DNA of 64,000 bases from Plutella xylostella (Eukaryota > Arthropoda > Insecta > Lepidoptera > Plutellidae): NCBI RefSeq assembly GCF_932276165.1, contig NC_063992.1, forward strand, positions 8,008,001-8,072,000. Direction: 5' to 3'. Positions 26,982-39,718 of this stretch are shown piece after piece. Each line of letters opens with the position of its first letter. The stretch's first letter is position 1. A model generated the notes under the pieces. That model ran no database searches and had not been told where the DNA came from. It saw nothing but the letters and a program-made list of their open reading frames with translations. A program made the translations under genes and the position numbers.

Positions 26982-27307
26982 CAATTCACACGTGCCACAT
27001 TTTGCCGTTGTTATTGACCACCTGTGTAATACGACCACATCGCAACCACATCGCAACCACAACGCAACCACATCGCAACGGCAACACCGCCACGCGACGG
27101 CGGCACCGCGGCAACCTGTTTTCCGTATTAACTGCACACGACGACGTGGTTACCACATCGCAATGACAGCGACAACGCAACCACATCGACATTTTGTCGC
27201 TGCCACAACGCAACTGCAAAAAGCCGCTGTCACACAATTCACACGTAACCACAGCTTGACCACATTTTGTCGCTGCGACGTCGTGTGGTTGTGGTACGTG
27301 TGAATTG
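26982..27307. repeat. Foldback element with CAATTCACACG ends and internal CAACCACATCG repeats
   Basis: The ends are inverted: CAATTCACACGTGCCAC at 26982-26998 and GTGGTACGTGTGAATTG at 27291-27307. Inside are degenerate tandem CAACCACATCG units and their reverse complement, plus another CAATTCACACGTAACCAC at about 27235. Both strands read open for 80-100 codons because of the repeats; no protein is likely. It lies exactly between the two duplication copies. Class unknown. Confidence 0.75.
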
Positions 27308-27353
27308 ACGCTTAAATCTTTAACGCGATACCTAGGTACTCTCGTAAACTGAC

Positions 27354-30300
27354 TAATTACTTCAACAGTACCTACGTTTATAAGCTGCCAAGTAAGAAAG
27401 TAAAAGCTTCCGTTTTACCTTAAACTTGAATCAGCAAGCTGTCAGCACGAGCCCGGCGCTGGTTTGAATATTCCTCGCGGCGGCGGCACGTGAGCTGCCT
27501 GGCGGACCGCTAATGTCATCAGACGCAGCTGAGGAGTCCACGACGAGCTACACGTAGCTATAGATGGGGTACAGTACCCGTCTTGGTTGATATGTGAGTT
27601 GGAGAAGAAAAAAATTATAGGTAGATAGATAAAATATATGAAAAACGGGAAAACATTATTGAATATTTAAGAATCCTTAAAAAGCTAAATTGAGCTAATT
27701 TTTTAATGGTGAACAATATTATGTTTACTGAAGAATAACATTTTATGTTGGTCTATTCTTACAGAAGACAATATTTTACAATATTTATGGTTAAAAATGT
27801 TTATTGTTCTTACGTACTTTAAATGTTATGATTTACCTCGGAAAAGGACGCGTTACCTTATACTCCCGCTTACATCCTTCATCCATAGGTACAACAGTCG
27901 CGTACCTCCTCTATAGCTCCTGTATCCTAAACCAGACTGGTGTCCAGACTAAGGTTAAGTGGGCACGTCGGGAACTAATAATACAAACGTCTGACAAAGC
28001 TGCTGGCTGCACCAAGGTACCTGACGGAAATTAAATATAAAGTCTAGGTACTATTGATTTGGAAGACCGATAGTCTGGGAATTATTGTAGAGTCGTTTTG
28101 TAGTCTCAGTACGGTAGGTAGGACTAGACGTAGAAAACAATCTACACAAAAGGGGCCGAAAAAGGGGTTAAGTAAAATTTACGTAGTAATTATTGTCAAA
28201 TTCAATACATTTTAAATCTAAAATCATTGTCGAAACAAGTTCGCGATTAGGTACTCAGGTACTTTACTTATTCGTTACAAAATATTACAAAAACATTCCT
28301 TATTCACATTAAAAACTAAAGAGCATACTTTTTTTCTCTAAAAGCTAATTAATTTTGCAATTTTCTCCCTGCTAGTATCTTAGTTAATTTTTCATTTTAA
28401 TACTGGTAAGCATAACATGCAATTTTCTAGCAACACTGGCATTAGTTCATTAGCACGCTACGCTGGATGAAGAAATGCATTTTATTTAACCCCCGACCTA
28501 AAAATAGGGATGTTATACTTCTTCTGGAAACAAACAACTTATTCTCCCATCCCATTTATTCACAAGCCCGTGGGATTTTACAAAGCAGATATTATTGAAT
28601 GTTATGATTTTTGGACGTTATTATACATAAATAAATAAATGTTAACTGTTGTCTCTAGTTGGAGACTACAGTCTAACGTAAGCTCCCGAACGGTGGACTT
28701 CATACGGGATAACAAACGTGAGCTATAAATCTGATGCTGTATATATGTACATATATTTATCAGAATCAGCAGTAAGCCTTGAAGCTTCATAACTTACAAC
28801 TCTATAACATTATATCATGTACTGTGTGCTCGTATAGTATCATGCATATCATATCATAAAATTAAATTTGAGAGTATTGTTAATTCAAGTGCAGTGCACA
28901 TACCGGGTAATCGGTTTCATTAGTAAACATGACGTATTGACTCGGTACTTAGCGAAATTAAATTTCACATCATTCACCAACCGCATGGCCGGTGCATTAT
29001 TAAACTTACTTACTTGATAAATAATATAATTACTCGCTGCAAAATAATACATTCACATTCAAACATATTCGTTTCCGCCCGCATGCATACGGATACGGAT
29101 ACCGCTACATCAACGCATTTTTCAGTTACAGTAAAAGCATTTTCAATCACATTTCTGTATTAATCTTTCAACTTACATTGAATATTTATATGTAGGAAAT
29201 GAGCGGGATACCTATCGGTATACCGCCATCGATTTCCGATTACAGAGTTTAATGCTAGCTAGATACAAGTAGCTTAAAATTATCATATTCGCTTAACACT
29301 ATTTACCCCGCTTGTACAAGATTAAGTACATTCGCGTAGAATGTCGTTACAATTTGCATTTCACATAATACTTAGTCGGTACTTCCTAAGATAACTGCGG
29401 AATGGCAGTCGTAGGCGGTGGCAAAAACTGTTGGCAGCGCACTATTGTGGCGTAGTGTTGGCCCCAAGTGCGCTTAGACTGCTGAGGTTGAAGTAGCTTT
29501 TGGCTAATAAGGTTTTAAGGCCGAGATTGCGGATTGCGGCGGGTCTGCCCGGGGCGCAGGCTACTAGCGTGGATTACTTCAAGATAACGTGTACGGCACG
29601 TTGTTGTTTTTTGCATCGCCGTCGTTTGTTCCTAGTTTTACTAGGTTAAAGTGGGAATTAACGGGTAAATTTACGCTCGAGATTATTTTCACTCGGTATT
29701 TATTTGTTGCTGTTGGGTTTTTCTGTTCCACTTTTCGTTGCATTCTTTTCCATCGTCCTTTTTATAACATCACATACGGGTTCAACTATTCCGAGTAGAT
29801 AAACTTTTCGGCAGATGAACTTTCTAGCTACCTAAGTACATACTTTTTTTCTTCCATGGTTCCTAATTCCCATTTTGTTATTAATTAATCGTACTTTCAT
29901 ATCAAATCACGATAAATAAACTTCCTTATACTGTCGACCTAAGAAATAGTTATGTCTAATAAAAATGAAGCTGTCAAATCAGATCTACCCCTGGGAAAGT
30001 ACTTGAAGTTGGGAGTGCGATAAATAAAAAACACACCACAAAAACAAACGTGTCGGAAAATGTTCAGTAATCCCATGTCAAAACAATCTCCTGCTTTATT
30101 AGAGCCTAATGCTATTGCCCAGTGGAGTGCCCCAAAAGTGGACTTTAGTGGTGTAACAGCCACTATCGATAATATTCTATATGTTTATGTTATACCGGGT
30201 GCAAGGTCCAAACATCGACAGGTGTGGAAAAAAGGGGAGCCAGCATAGCAGTAAGGAAAAAAAATGGCTAAATAAAAATATGTTGTACTTAGAGGTGTTC

Positions 30301-30355
30301 TCTCTGACAACTACTAACATTGTATTCTACACAAATCTAAACATCTTAAATCACC
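27354..30355 (+). repeat. Direct segmental duplication in intron 2, copy B (3.0 kb)
   Basis: The second copy of 23964-26902, starting 3390 bp downstream. By the end it is offset by 3504 bp because of extra sequence (for example around 28140-28265). Copies A and B are separated by 451 bp that contain a foldback element. Confidence 0.93.
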
Positions 30356-32898
30356 TTCCACAGATTTAAGTTACTAGGACTTTTATCTCTTACGTAATAG
30401 CTATATAGGTAAACTGACAGTTCATTCTATGAATTCGGGGGTAAAACTATCGTAGTGTCCCATCACTAGGATCCGCCCTCTTGAACAATTTGTGCCGGCC
30501 AATAAGGATGGCCGGCGTATCCCGCGGGATTAAACTGCTTATTGATTGTCGGGCCCTTTTTGCCGGACATCCCTCAAGGATGGATGATTTATTAAGACGT
30601 GAACATTGCCGTTATTGATACGTTACTATAAAGTTAGTGTCTGAAACTTCTGTTACATTTATATAAAATGTTGTATACTGTAAGTATTCCTACCTCTTGA
30701 TAGGTACTACTTATGTACGTATAATTGTATACATATGTAGGTACCTACGTACTTAAAAGAGATTAGTTAATATTTCATTAACACTATATAAAAATGTATA
30801 AATTTATAAAATACATTTATCTACTATTCCATTTATATAACGTTTTATGTACATTTTATGCCAGTATTGCGCTGTCAATGCTTTTGTGATGGGATCATGT
30901 AATTATTCCCTTTGTGCTGGTGAAAAGAAAGGAATCAGGTCAAGAGGACCTTCTTATTTGGAAAGATGATAATTCTGTAGGTTGCTATGGATGCTATAGG
31001 AAATCCCCCAATAACCTAGATAGGAATTCTAAACGAGGTACATACAAAGGCATTCTTCCAATTTTGATAAGTATTCGGATTCCGTCTCCTGGAGGGTCAA
31101 AGTATTTTATTATTGAGATCTGTTTAATTATATTTTATTAGGTTAAGAATTAATTAGTAATTAAGTCGGTTACTTCATAATTATTTATGAATATATTATG
31201 TAAACTTTTTTCTATTATTTCTTAGGTACAGTTTAGATCACCTAAGTATATGATTTTAAAGGAGTTGAATCCTGTAAAATATATTTTGTAGGTTAGATAG
31301 CTAAAATGTATTTTGAATGCCTTGTTTAGAATATCTGCCTATATCTTATCAAGCTGTTTATATTATATTAATTGAATAGAATATATTTATTTGAACCAGC
31401 ACAGTATACAGATAAAACATTTATACTTATAAACAGAGATAGTTAGGTAAGATAGCTAGTAGCTACTATTAGGTACATATCAATATCATCGGGCACAAAC
31501 AACACAACGTACACTTCACATAATCCAACGATCACGAAGCAGTTCCGAAGTGTACCTGTAATATAATGTAACTACGCCTGTTTGCCTAACGACTGTTGAA
31601 CTAAGCTCAAATCTAACTTCAGTACAGACCTCTAGTTCAAGCTCACTTGGGAACCAATAACTACCTCTATTCTCAATAAACGCCTAATGAAAACAAAGCC
31701 CGCCATAATAATAGCGCTAACTTAATAAAGTGTTATAAAGTTTGGACGGCTGTAGTGCCAACCTAACCGCGAAAATAAAATCTCTTAGCTCTTAGGTGGG
31801 TGTAAACAAGGAGTATTTTAGCGGAGTGGAAGCGTATGAATAAATTGGCTGCAGTTAATACGGTCGTTGGGTGGCAAGCATACAGCGGTTTTTATCAAAT
31901 TATCCGACACTCTGGCCGCCGTCCAACAAGGTACCTTCGCGGCGAAAGGCTTAAAATAATATTTTCAGTGCCAGTTTACTCACTGCAAGTGTTTTACTTC
32001 ACACTCGGAAATATTCCTGAGCATCCTCATGTTTTCTAGCAATAATATACCCAGTAAGTGTATCTCTTGACTTCCAATTTCTTTCAAGATTCTAATAAGT
32101 GTAACCTGAAAATGTTAATAGTCTGCAATAAAATAATAATTGAACAGAATTTTTACATGTATACTAATCGAAATGTCTATTCTATTTGATAGCAGATTTT
32201 GCCGTCACCAGTACTGGTGTAGGGTACCTACGCAGTGCCTAACTAATGTAAGCTATTACACTGGTAGTTACGGACGGTTTTAACTCAGGGTAAATGTAAA
32301 CAATGGCGACCGGCCCGAAATGCCTCCAATATTCGCCAAGCACTTTGTAACTGTCGTTTTTCGCCAATTCCATTTTTGAATTTTACTCCCCACGTAGTTT
32401 TTCCGGACAGTCCTAAAAGCATTTTTGTTTACATTCCGCCCGTTCGTATGTTATTGTTTGTTTCGTGTCCGATTGTAATTGAAACACTAGTGGAAACTTA
32501 TTTTAACCGGTGAAATAGAAATGGCGTGATGGCTCTAAAAAGCCAGTCTTTGTTGGTTCCGACTGGTTTTTTTTGATTGAATGATCGATAGAGAGCGGAG
32601 TGTCTGTGAAAATATAAAATATTTAAAGCACATCCATTCACAGGTGTGAATCGGTTAATTTGACGGTGCCAGTGGGAAAGCACATGTGGTAGGGGTACGT
32701 TGTATAATTATTATTTTTTTAACTTGTTATGTATTTACTTATTTTATTATCAATTGAACGAATAGAAAGGTCCGTGAAATTCTGGTTTCCGAGGAGCAAT
32801 GTTTACATAAACGGTTTGTGAATAATAGGTAAGTATAGCCGATAATTGAAAAACAAATTCGGTTCGGAACGAAACGATTGAGTTACAATTATAATAAT

Positions 32899-32937
32899 TG
32901 ACGTCATTTAGAGATCAAATTACGTCATGTGACGTCA
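32899..32937. promoter_or_regulatory. Cluster of CRE-like sites in intron 2
   Basis: Two perfect TGACGTCA octamers (32899-32906, 32930-32937) flank a TACGTCAT (32921-32928) within 39 bp; the outer parts AATTGACGTCA and TGACGTCAATT are inverted. TGACGTCA is the consensus for CREB/ATF-type bZIP factors. Function is inferred from motif density only. Confidence 0.3.
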
Positions 32938-34361
32938 ATTAATTAATGTTTATCTCATTTGTTTTTTTTATTTTTTACCATATGATAAATACTTACTCGT
33001 ATCCGGTATAAATAAAACAAACTCTGATGACAAATGAGCGTATCATATTAAACAGCATTGTACAATCACAGAAAGAAACGCCTTTCTTATATACCGATGA
33101 CAAACTTACAACAAACTGTTGTTTCCAATGACCTATTTTAAACAAGGTTGTCTTGTTATAATCGCTTTAATCGATAAGACCGCCATTTTTGTACAAAATT
33201 TTGTACTATGTGTTAGTACACAAGTTATGAACTTAACTACTTGTTTTCTTGTTGTATACAAATAAATAATATTCTATCCATCTATCTACCTATTTTAAAC
33301 CTCGAACAGAAACCTTTTATAGAGCAGTGGGTCATCAAAACTACTGCCTACTGGCCCCAAGGGTAGTCAGTAGTCACATCATTTTTTGAACAATAATTTA
33401 GTTGATGCATAAAAGCTTCTTGCTTATGACCTCAATGCTCGTGTAGATTGCGTCCCTAGGGAGCAATTTGTTCTGAGTCTCCCGGACTAAGATACGTTCG
33501 TATTGTTACACAGGTCGGGTTATTTTAAACGTACATATTTTGTACTGTACTAGTACGTCGTCGTAAAAGTAAATTTTAACCATTACTTTTGCTTTTAGCG
33601 TGTCTAGTCTACTGTACTAAGGATATACAGGTAAATAAATCATTTTATATTACTTGATGGATAGATAGAAGCGACTACCTTGCTGTAACGACGTGTCAAA
33701 GAAGCTCTTACCGACATGGTGAGCCCCGAATGACCCCAATGTTGTATTAAATAAACGTAATTGCCAACGACTCCATAACCATTCAACAGGGACATAATAC
33801 TAACCTCTTATGCCCCGACTCTCGAGTGTAGTTTTTACAAGCGAAGGTTTTCGAACGCACCGTCTAGGGGCGGTCTATAACGTGTTACACTCTATGGTCG
33901 TGGCTATCGTGACTTCCGAACGTTCATTCAATTAACTCAATAAATAAGTACGACCATAACCATTACAATAATCGTATATTTACTGATATAAACAGAACTT
34001 TTAAACGCAAATTGTTATTAGGGAGAAAAGTTTTTTTCTGTTAATAAATATAAGTAGACCAACCTTTTTTCTCGTAAATATCCTTTCAAAGAAACTGGAG
34101 CATGATTCCCGTTTTAATATTCCGTGTCGTCTGCCTTTATTTTAATGTTTTTCGGGTCAGTAAAACACGCCTGGTATTTTTGCGATGTCGGGCCGCGCCA
34201 CCGCTAGGGGGCGCTCTAGTTATCAACAATGCTAGGTAGGTACCGAACCACGCGGACACTGCATTTCCATTAGACTTAAGACCAACTGCAAGGAAAATCG
34301 TGTCCGTTATGCAATTCTTCAAGACGGGCTGAATTATTTTTAAATGCACAACCGGAGCCAG

Positions 34362-34486
34362 GGGGGTCTCTACAGAAAAAAACTTTTTACCTAAACTTCG
34401 GAGCGCTACGCTAACCGCGGCTCTGTCTCGATGTATTACGGAATACACGGCTCTTGATCGTTCGTTCGTTTTCTGTAGCATACCCC
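34362..34486 (-). repeat. GGGGGTCACTC MITE family, copy 5 (reverse)
   Basis: GGGGGTCTCTACAG at the left, an internal AAACTTCGGAGCGC and CGGCTCTGTCTCGATGTATT, then CTCTTGATCGTTCGTTCG, and a right end TAGCATACCCC. CAG flanks both ends (34359-34361, 34487-34489). Confidence 0.8.
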
Positions 34487-37406
34487 CAGAGCTTCGCGGC
34501 GAGTAATTTAGAAGCAGCAGCGGAACCACTGGGGTCTAGGGACTCGCCGGATTACTTTGCAATAAATGAATTAAATTTATACTATGTATAAAACTGATAT
34601 CAATTGAACGCAGCATTGCGTTTGCTGGCAGCCATTAAAATGAGTGGAATACCTAAAGTACCTACCTAATTTAAATATTTTACATTTTGCATCCAATACA
34701 AATATTGCAATAGTATAATCGAAACACAATTTAATAGATACATGATAAGTATATACGTTTATATTGCAACGATTTTAATGCATACACGAATCATTTGATA
34801 TGTTTTTATTCCTAAGTAGGGCTACAGGGAGGGGCATTAATTTAACTTGAATGTACTTGACATAGTATGTATTGACATAGTACATTCAAGTGAAGACACT
34901 GTGACAGTGAGCCGGCTGTAGTGTAAGCGGCCGCGAGCTGCTATTGATTGCAGCCTCCCGCCATCCCCAAGTAATTGCCTGCCTTTTCTTTTTATTGACA
35001 GCCAGTACGCCATTCAAGTCATCTGCCGAGAGCATTTTTAAATAAAGAACTTTGTTGCCAACCCACCCACAGCATGCAGGTTAAATGCAAAAAGGCGCAA
35101 CCGCTTGACCCATAAAGCAGAGCGGCTAAGCTTTTTAATGAGAAACGAGGTTAGACCGTTATTCCATATTTAAAGTCTGCTCTTCACATGCTCCGCTAAT
35201 TGAAATATTATCAATATTGTTATTACGGTAATTTCGTGATCGCATATGAATGCTACCTGTTATTTTAATAAGGCTCTCGTAGCCCATAAAAGCAATATTC
35301 CAGTGAATGAGCCCACATATTCTGCAATCATATTGGTAATTGATGCATCGGAGAGCGTTACCGGCCATTGCGGAATGTTATTGTGGGCTGGACCGTGTAG
35401 AAATGGCCTTGGGCTCCTGTGGGTGTACACGTATATGCGTCCCTGTATGGACTAATAGGCGTATTACCGCATTACAATGCATGGGACACTTACCAAATGA
35501 CATAAATGGCGATACAGATACGGTTACTGTGCAGAGGTACTTAAATGGGTTTAGAGATTGGAATGTAAATACTTCAATGGTTATGGATTTCCATCTTGCT
35601 TTGGTTGGACTAATCAGTAACTTGTTATAGTTACTTTATATATCCATGATTTCATTTAAAGCTATTGCGTTGTGATAAAAAAAACATTCAATAAAACAGT
35701 TGATAGAGTAGCTCCAGGGCTGGCGCCACCGCTAGCGTGCGCCGAACTATGTTTGCAGCCGCGCTCGCCTGCAAAAAGCGTAATAAGCTAAGCGCAACTA
35801 CGAACATGAAGCCGGCAAATTGTGAGAGATCGACAGATTACCGACGAATACCTAGAAAATTGCCCTCTTTACGCATATGTCACGATAACACAAAGCGGAA
35901 TATGAAATGTTTGTAATAGTTGGGTTTATTAGTTCAGCAGAAGTGGCGTGAACTCGCCCCACAAAGTTCATCGGCCGCTCTCCGGCGCCTCGGGGAGAGA
36001 ATTTGTTGCTTTATTAAACCGCCACAATAAATTTGAATAAATGTTAGTGCAGCAGTCGCAGTGCCTTTCCGTGTAGTGCACGATACGATATTTTGTCCAA
36101 ACTAAGCCGTCCCTGAAAAATTTACCTCGTTTTTTGCATCTGCGAAATTTACGTCGACTGCTGCAAGTCCGTGAAATATTAATTTTCATTCCGCTCCGCA
36201 GCTAATATTTTCCAAGAACAATGCGTGTGGGAGTACGTGGGTACATACCTACATTACATACACTCAGAAAACATTAGCTAACAGGCAGTTAGGGCGCCCT
36301 GCCGCACCCATGACACAAGTCGCAACAGCCGTTAACCGTACAGAACAACATATCGAGCAAATTGTTACAGCAGCCGCGCGATATATGAGAAAACTTAATA
36401 ACGGCTTAAGTTTTTAGACGGAACCCGTTGTAAATCTTGTCCGCTCGCGTCGGGACCCCGTTTAGGCAACCGCGAGAATTGACGCGCGTGAGACGTGACG
36501 CTCGCACAGATGGAACAATAAAACCGAGCTATAAAGTTTAGTTAAGCGCTCTCTAACCTGCCCCAATTTAAGTTGGCTTTTAAAACCGAATGACATCTGT
36601 TTAAAGTGGCACATAAAACGTGCGTTAAATATAGACTCGAGATGAGATGCTTTACCCCGAACTCCTTGCTACCTTCAATCCTTGTAACAACAAGCTCAGT
36701 GGAGTTGATAATAAGCGTGCCTACCGTGCATACATTATGGCAGTGGAAAAGTGAGCAAAACGTGCGAGAGTGGAGTTCGGCTTGGGGCCGCCCCGGCCGC
36801 CCGGGCGCTGGGCGCGGCGCCCCCGGCGCTAGGCGGGCGGCGGCACCGCGACGGAGTGCGCTCTGTGTGTGCACGACTTTGCTAATATGCCACCCTCGAC
36901 TTATTCCCATTTCATGCTCTACATTCCTCTGCCTTTTCGTGTTTCATGTAAGATGGATGTATAAGATGTATATGAAGATCATTGTTGTAAAAATATAGAT
37001 GATTTAGATACTAAAATTACGGCGGTCGTTGCACAAATGAGTTCAAATAGTTGGAAAATTAGAACAGTCTGACTGAAGCTGGAAGATGTCAGAAAATGTG
37101 CCGCCTTGTCAACTTGTCACGCAACAAGCCGTTTCTTGGCGAAACTTTCACCCTTAACAATGCCACTCACATCGCATCGCACACCGTGCAGACAACTTAT
37201 GAAGGATATTGGGGAGAAACCGACTAATGCGATAATTGCAAAACAAACTCTTCAGAAAATCATTGTCATGACTGCGGGGTCGAGTTTAGAAACTTGTTTA
37301 ATTTGCGGCTCTGAAGAAGTGTTTCAGTGTTCACGGTTTGCGCTTAGTCACGTAATAGCTCTTAAAACTTGCGAACAAGCGACAAGCGAATTTAATGATT
37401 CGGGGC

Positions 37407-38030
37407 TAGGGAATACAATCCCGACCTTTATTTGGGATCCCGGGATTTCGGGACTGGATGAAGACAATCCCGGGATCCCGGGATAGTCCCGGGATTAAGG
37501 TCACAAGCAAAAACATGCTAACGAATCAAAGTTTTTTAGGTTTATTAAAGACACAGTATTTATAATTTAACTTTGTCAGACCATACATAGTTGAAAAAAA
37601 AATATACTTCTTAAAAAAATAAACAATAGGCTACTCTGAGGCTACTTGACTCTTTTTTAAAGTAAGTAGGTCTAATATGATTAATAATTGCTGTATTAGA
37701 CCAAACAAAATAATCAATTATTTTTTTGGACCTTGCCAATTGCAAAACTTTAACTTAAAAGTTCTACTTTTCATAAACAGGCGAAAACGGTGTCAGCCAT
37801 ATTTGTTTATAAATTATCACATCTGTGACGTCACACGGGTAGAAAACAATCCTTTGACATCTAACTAATGACAACAAAGCTACGAGAATACCCTTACATA
37901 CTAATTTACCCTATTTTGTCAATCCCGAAAATCCCGGGATTGGCAAATTTTAATCCCGAAAATTTCGGGACTGGAAAATGACCGGGATCCCGGGATCCCG
38001 GGGAACGGGATCCCGGGCTTGTATTCCCTA
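37407..38030. mobile_element. Non-autonomous hAT-type DNA transposon (624 bp)
   Basis: The termini are inverted repeats, TAGGGAATACAATCCCG and its complement CGGGCTTGTATTCCCTA, with one mismatch. They are flanked by a perfect 8-bp direct duplication TTCGGGGC (37399-37406 and 38031-38038). Subterminal regions carry clustered CCCGGGATCCCGGG repeats. An 8-bp duplication with TAGGG ends is the signature of the hAT superfamily. There is no transposase ORF, so mobility would depend on another copy. Confidence 0.9.
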
Positions 38031-39567
38031 TTCGGGGCCCATCGGCCGCGTACCTGCCTGGTGGCGCCGCCTCGCGGACCCTTCGGGAACCTATCTCGAC
38101 TTAATGAGGCACTTTATCGTTTTTCCTGCCTGTTTAAATGTTTCCGAGCAAAAAGTCTGAGCGCTTGCCGCCAACGACTTTAAAGGAATGGTAATGTGGT
38201 CCCACTAAGTTTGGGGTGTAACAAGCACAAAGAGCTGCAGTTAATTAAAAAGTAGATGCACTTCCCGAGGTTGCGTTTCATGTGAGTTTGCGCTCATTTT
38301 GAAGAGGTACATTCAGACACAAGAATACCTATCTCTTAGAAAAGCATCTAAGATGCTTTGTGCGCGCAACATGAGACCCAGTTCGCAAACTAAGTCAACT
38401 TACAACCACTTAAAGCTGCGCCAGCCAATAAGTCCCGAAAACGGTTGTCAAAAGCACCGCAACTTGAAACACTCTGCAACTGCAACCGAAGCAACTGAGC
38501 AGCGCAACAACAGGTTGCGGTGTGACAAACTAGCTGGAAGGTGCACGCAACTGTAATCCAATTTGCCATAAGTTCGCACTACTTGCGGGAACTTGCTAGA
38601 CTTACTGATTTAAATTTACAACTTGGTCCATCGTGCCCGGGCTTCCTCGTAGGCGGACTTGCAATTTTAACGATCACCCCCAACTTTAAATCAGATTTCG
38701 CTTTCAAGATTTAATAGTGTTTAAGGAAGTAGTGGAGCGAGTGGCCCTCTCCCGCGGGATATAATAAATTATCACCTATTAGTTGGATAATCAGATTTTA
38801 GTGCGGAAACGGAGATGATCTTATCTTTTATCGTCCGATTGCCGAATTCCGGATATGTCTTTGTGCCAGCACGATTATGGCTTTTGTGAATGTTCCATAT
38901 GTGATAACCGAATCGCCGTCAATTTCCTATAATAGGCTTAGACGTTGAAAATGGATATGGACAATGGAAGTCAGCTCCGGCGCTCAAATCTGTTTGATGA
39001 AGGAGTCTCGTCAGGAGAAGACGTTTGCACGCTCAATTATTCACAGTGGGTTCAGTTTCACACACGGATAATAGTATATAGGGTGTCTTGATTGGTACTA
39101 CAAAGCTGTACCTGATATGAAGGAATATCCCCTATGTGCACATTGTCCGTAGCTAGCTAGTGCGTTTGCATTACTAGAGAGTGTAGACGTATTATTAATC
39201 CCGAATAAAACTTTTCATAGGTCTATGTTCAGCATTGGATGTTGACCTGGTGATGATGAAGATGACGAATACTTTTTCAGACTGTACTTATTTAACTTCT
39301 AAAGTATTAAATCAAGAAAACAAAGTTATAGACTAGAAAATTTTAAGGAGCATAGTGAACTACGGGCATACTTTCAGACGCCAGATAACATTGAAGTAAG
39401 TATCTGAAAGTTTCAGGACACCGAGCGGGCGCGACTCTCCATTTTATGCAACTTAGGTTCTCGCAGCCTGCCACTGAATATTACAAGCAGATGAAAATTA
39501 TATTTTTTATGTGAATTGTAGATCCAAATTTTGACACCATCTTCTTGTTTTTGTTGTGCTAAAGACG

Positions 39568-39718
39568 TATAGTGCCACAAACTTATCTGTTCCGGTGAGA
39601 GCGAACTAAATTGGTCCATATAATCTATGTCATGTCAATATGAAATTCATTAGTAAGTAATGAGGTATGGACCAATTTAGTTCGCTCTCACCGGAACAGA
39701 TAAGTTTGTGGCACTATA
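39568..39718. repeat. Foldback MITE with perfect 51-bp arms
   Basis: 39568-39618 and 39668-39718 are exact reverse complements, beginning TATAGTGCCACAAACTTATC, with a 49-bp loop. The outer TATA is consistent with insertion at TA, as in Tc1/mariner-type MITEs. The lack of any mismatch suggests recent insertion or arm-to-arm correction. Confidence 0.9.

Noticed and set aside
26898..27303. Four overlapping 79-103 codon frames rich in His/Thr or Val/Cys
   Set aside because: Produced by the CAACCACATCG repeats of the foldback element on both strands.
34137..34529. 130-codon minus-strand frame
   Set aside because: It overlaps MITE copy 5, whose sequence supplies much of the frame; no recognisable protein.
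36542..36998. Overlapping 122- and 130-codon frames on both strands near a GC-rich patch
   Set aside because: Length is explained by the GC-rich core (36780-36850). No motif and no splice sites fit the gene.
37106..37486. 126-codon frame running into the hAT element
   Set aside because: It crosses the transposon boundary at 37407, has no domain, and its codon use is like intron.
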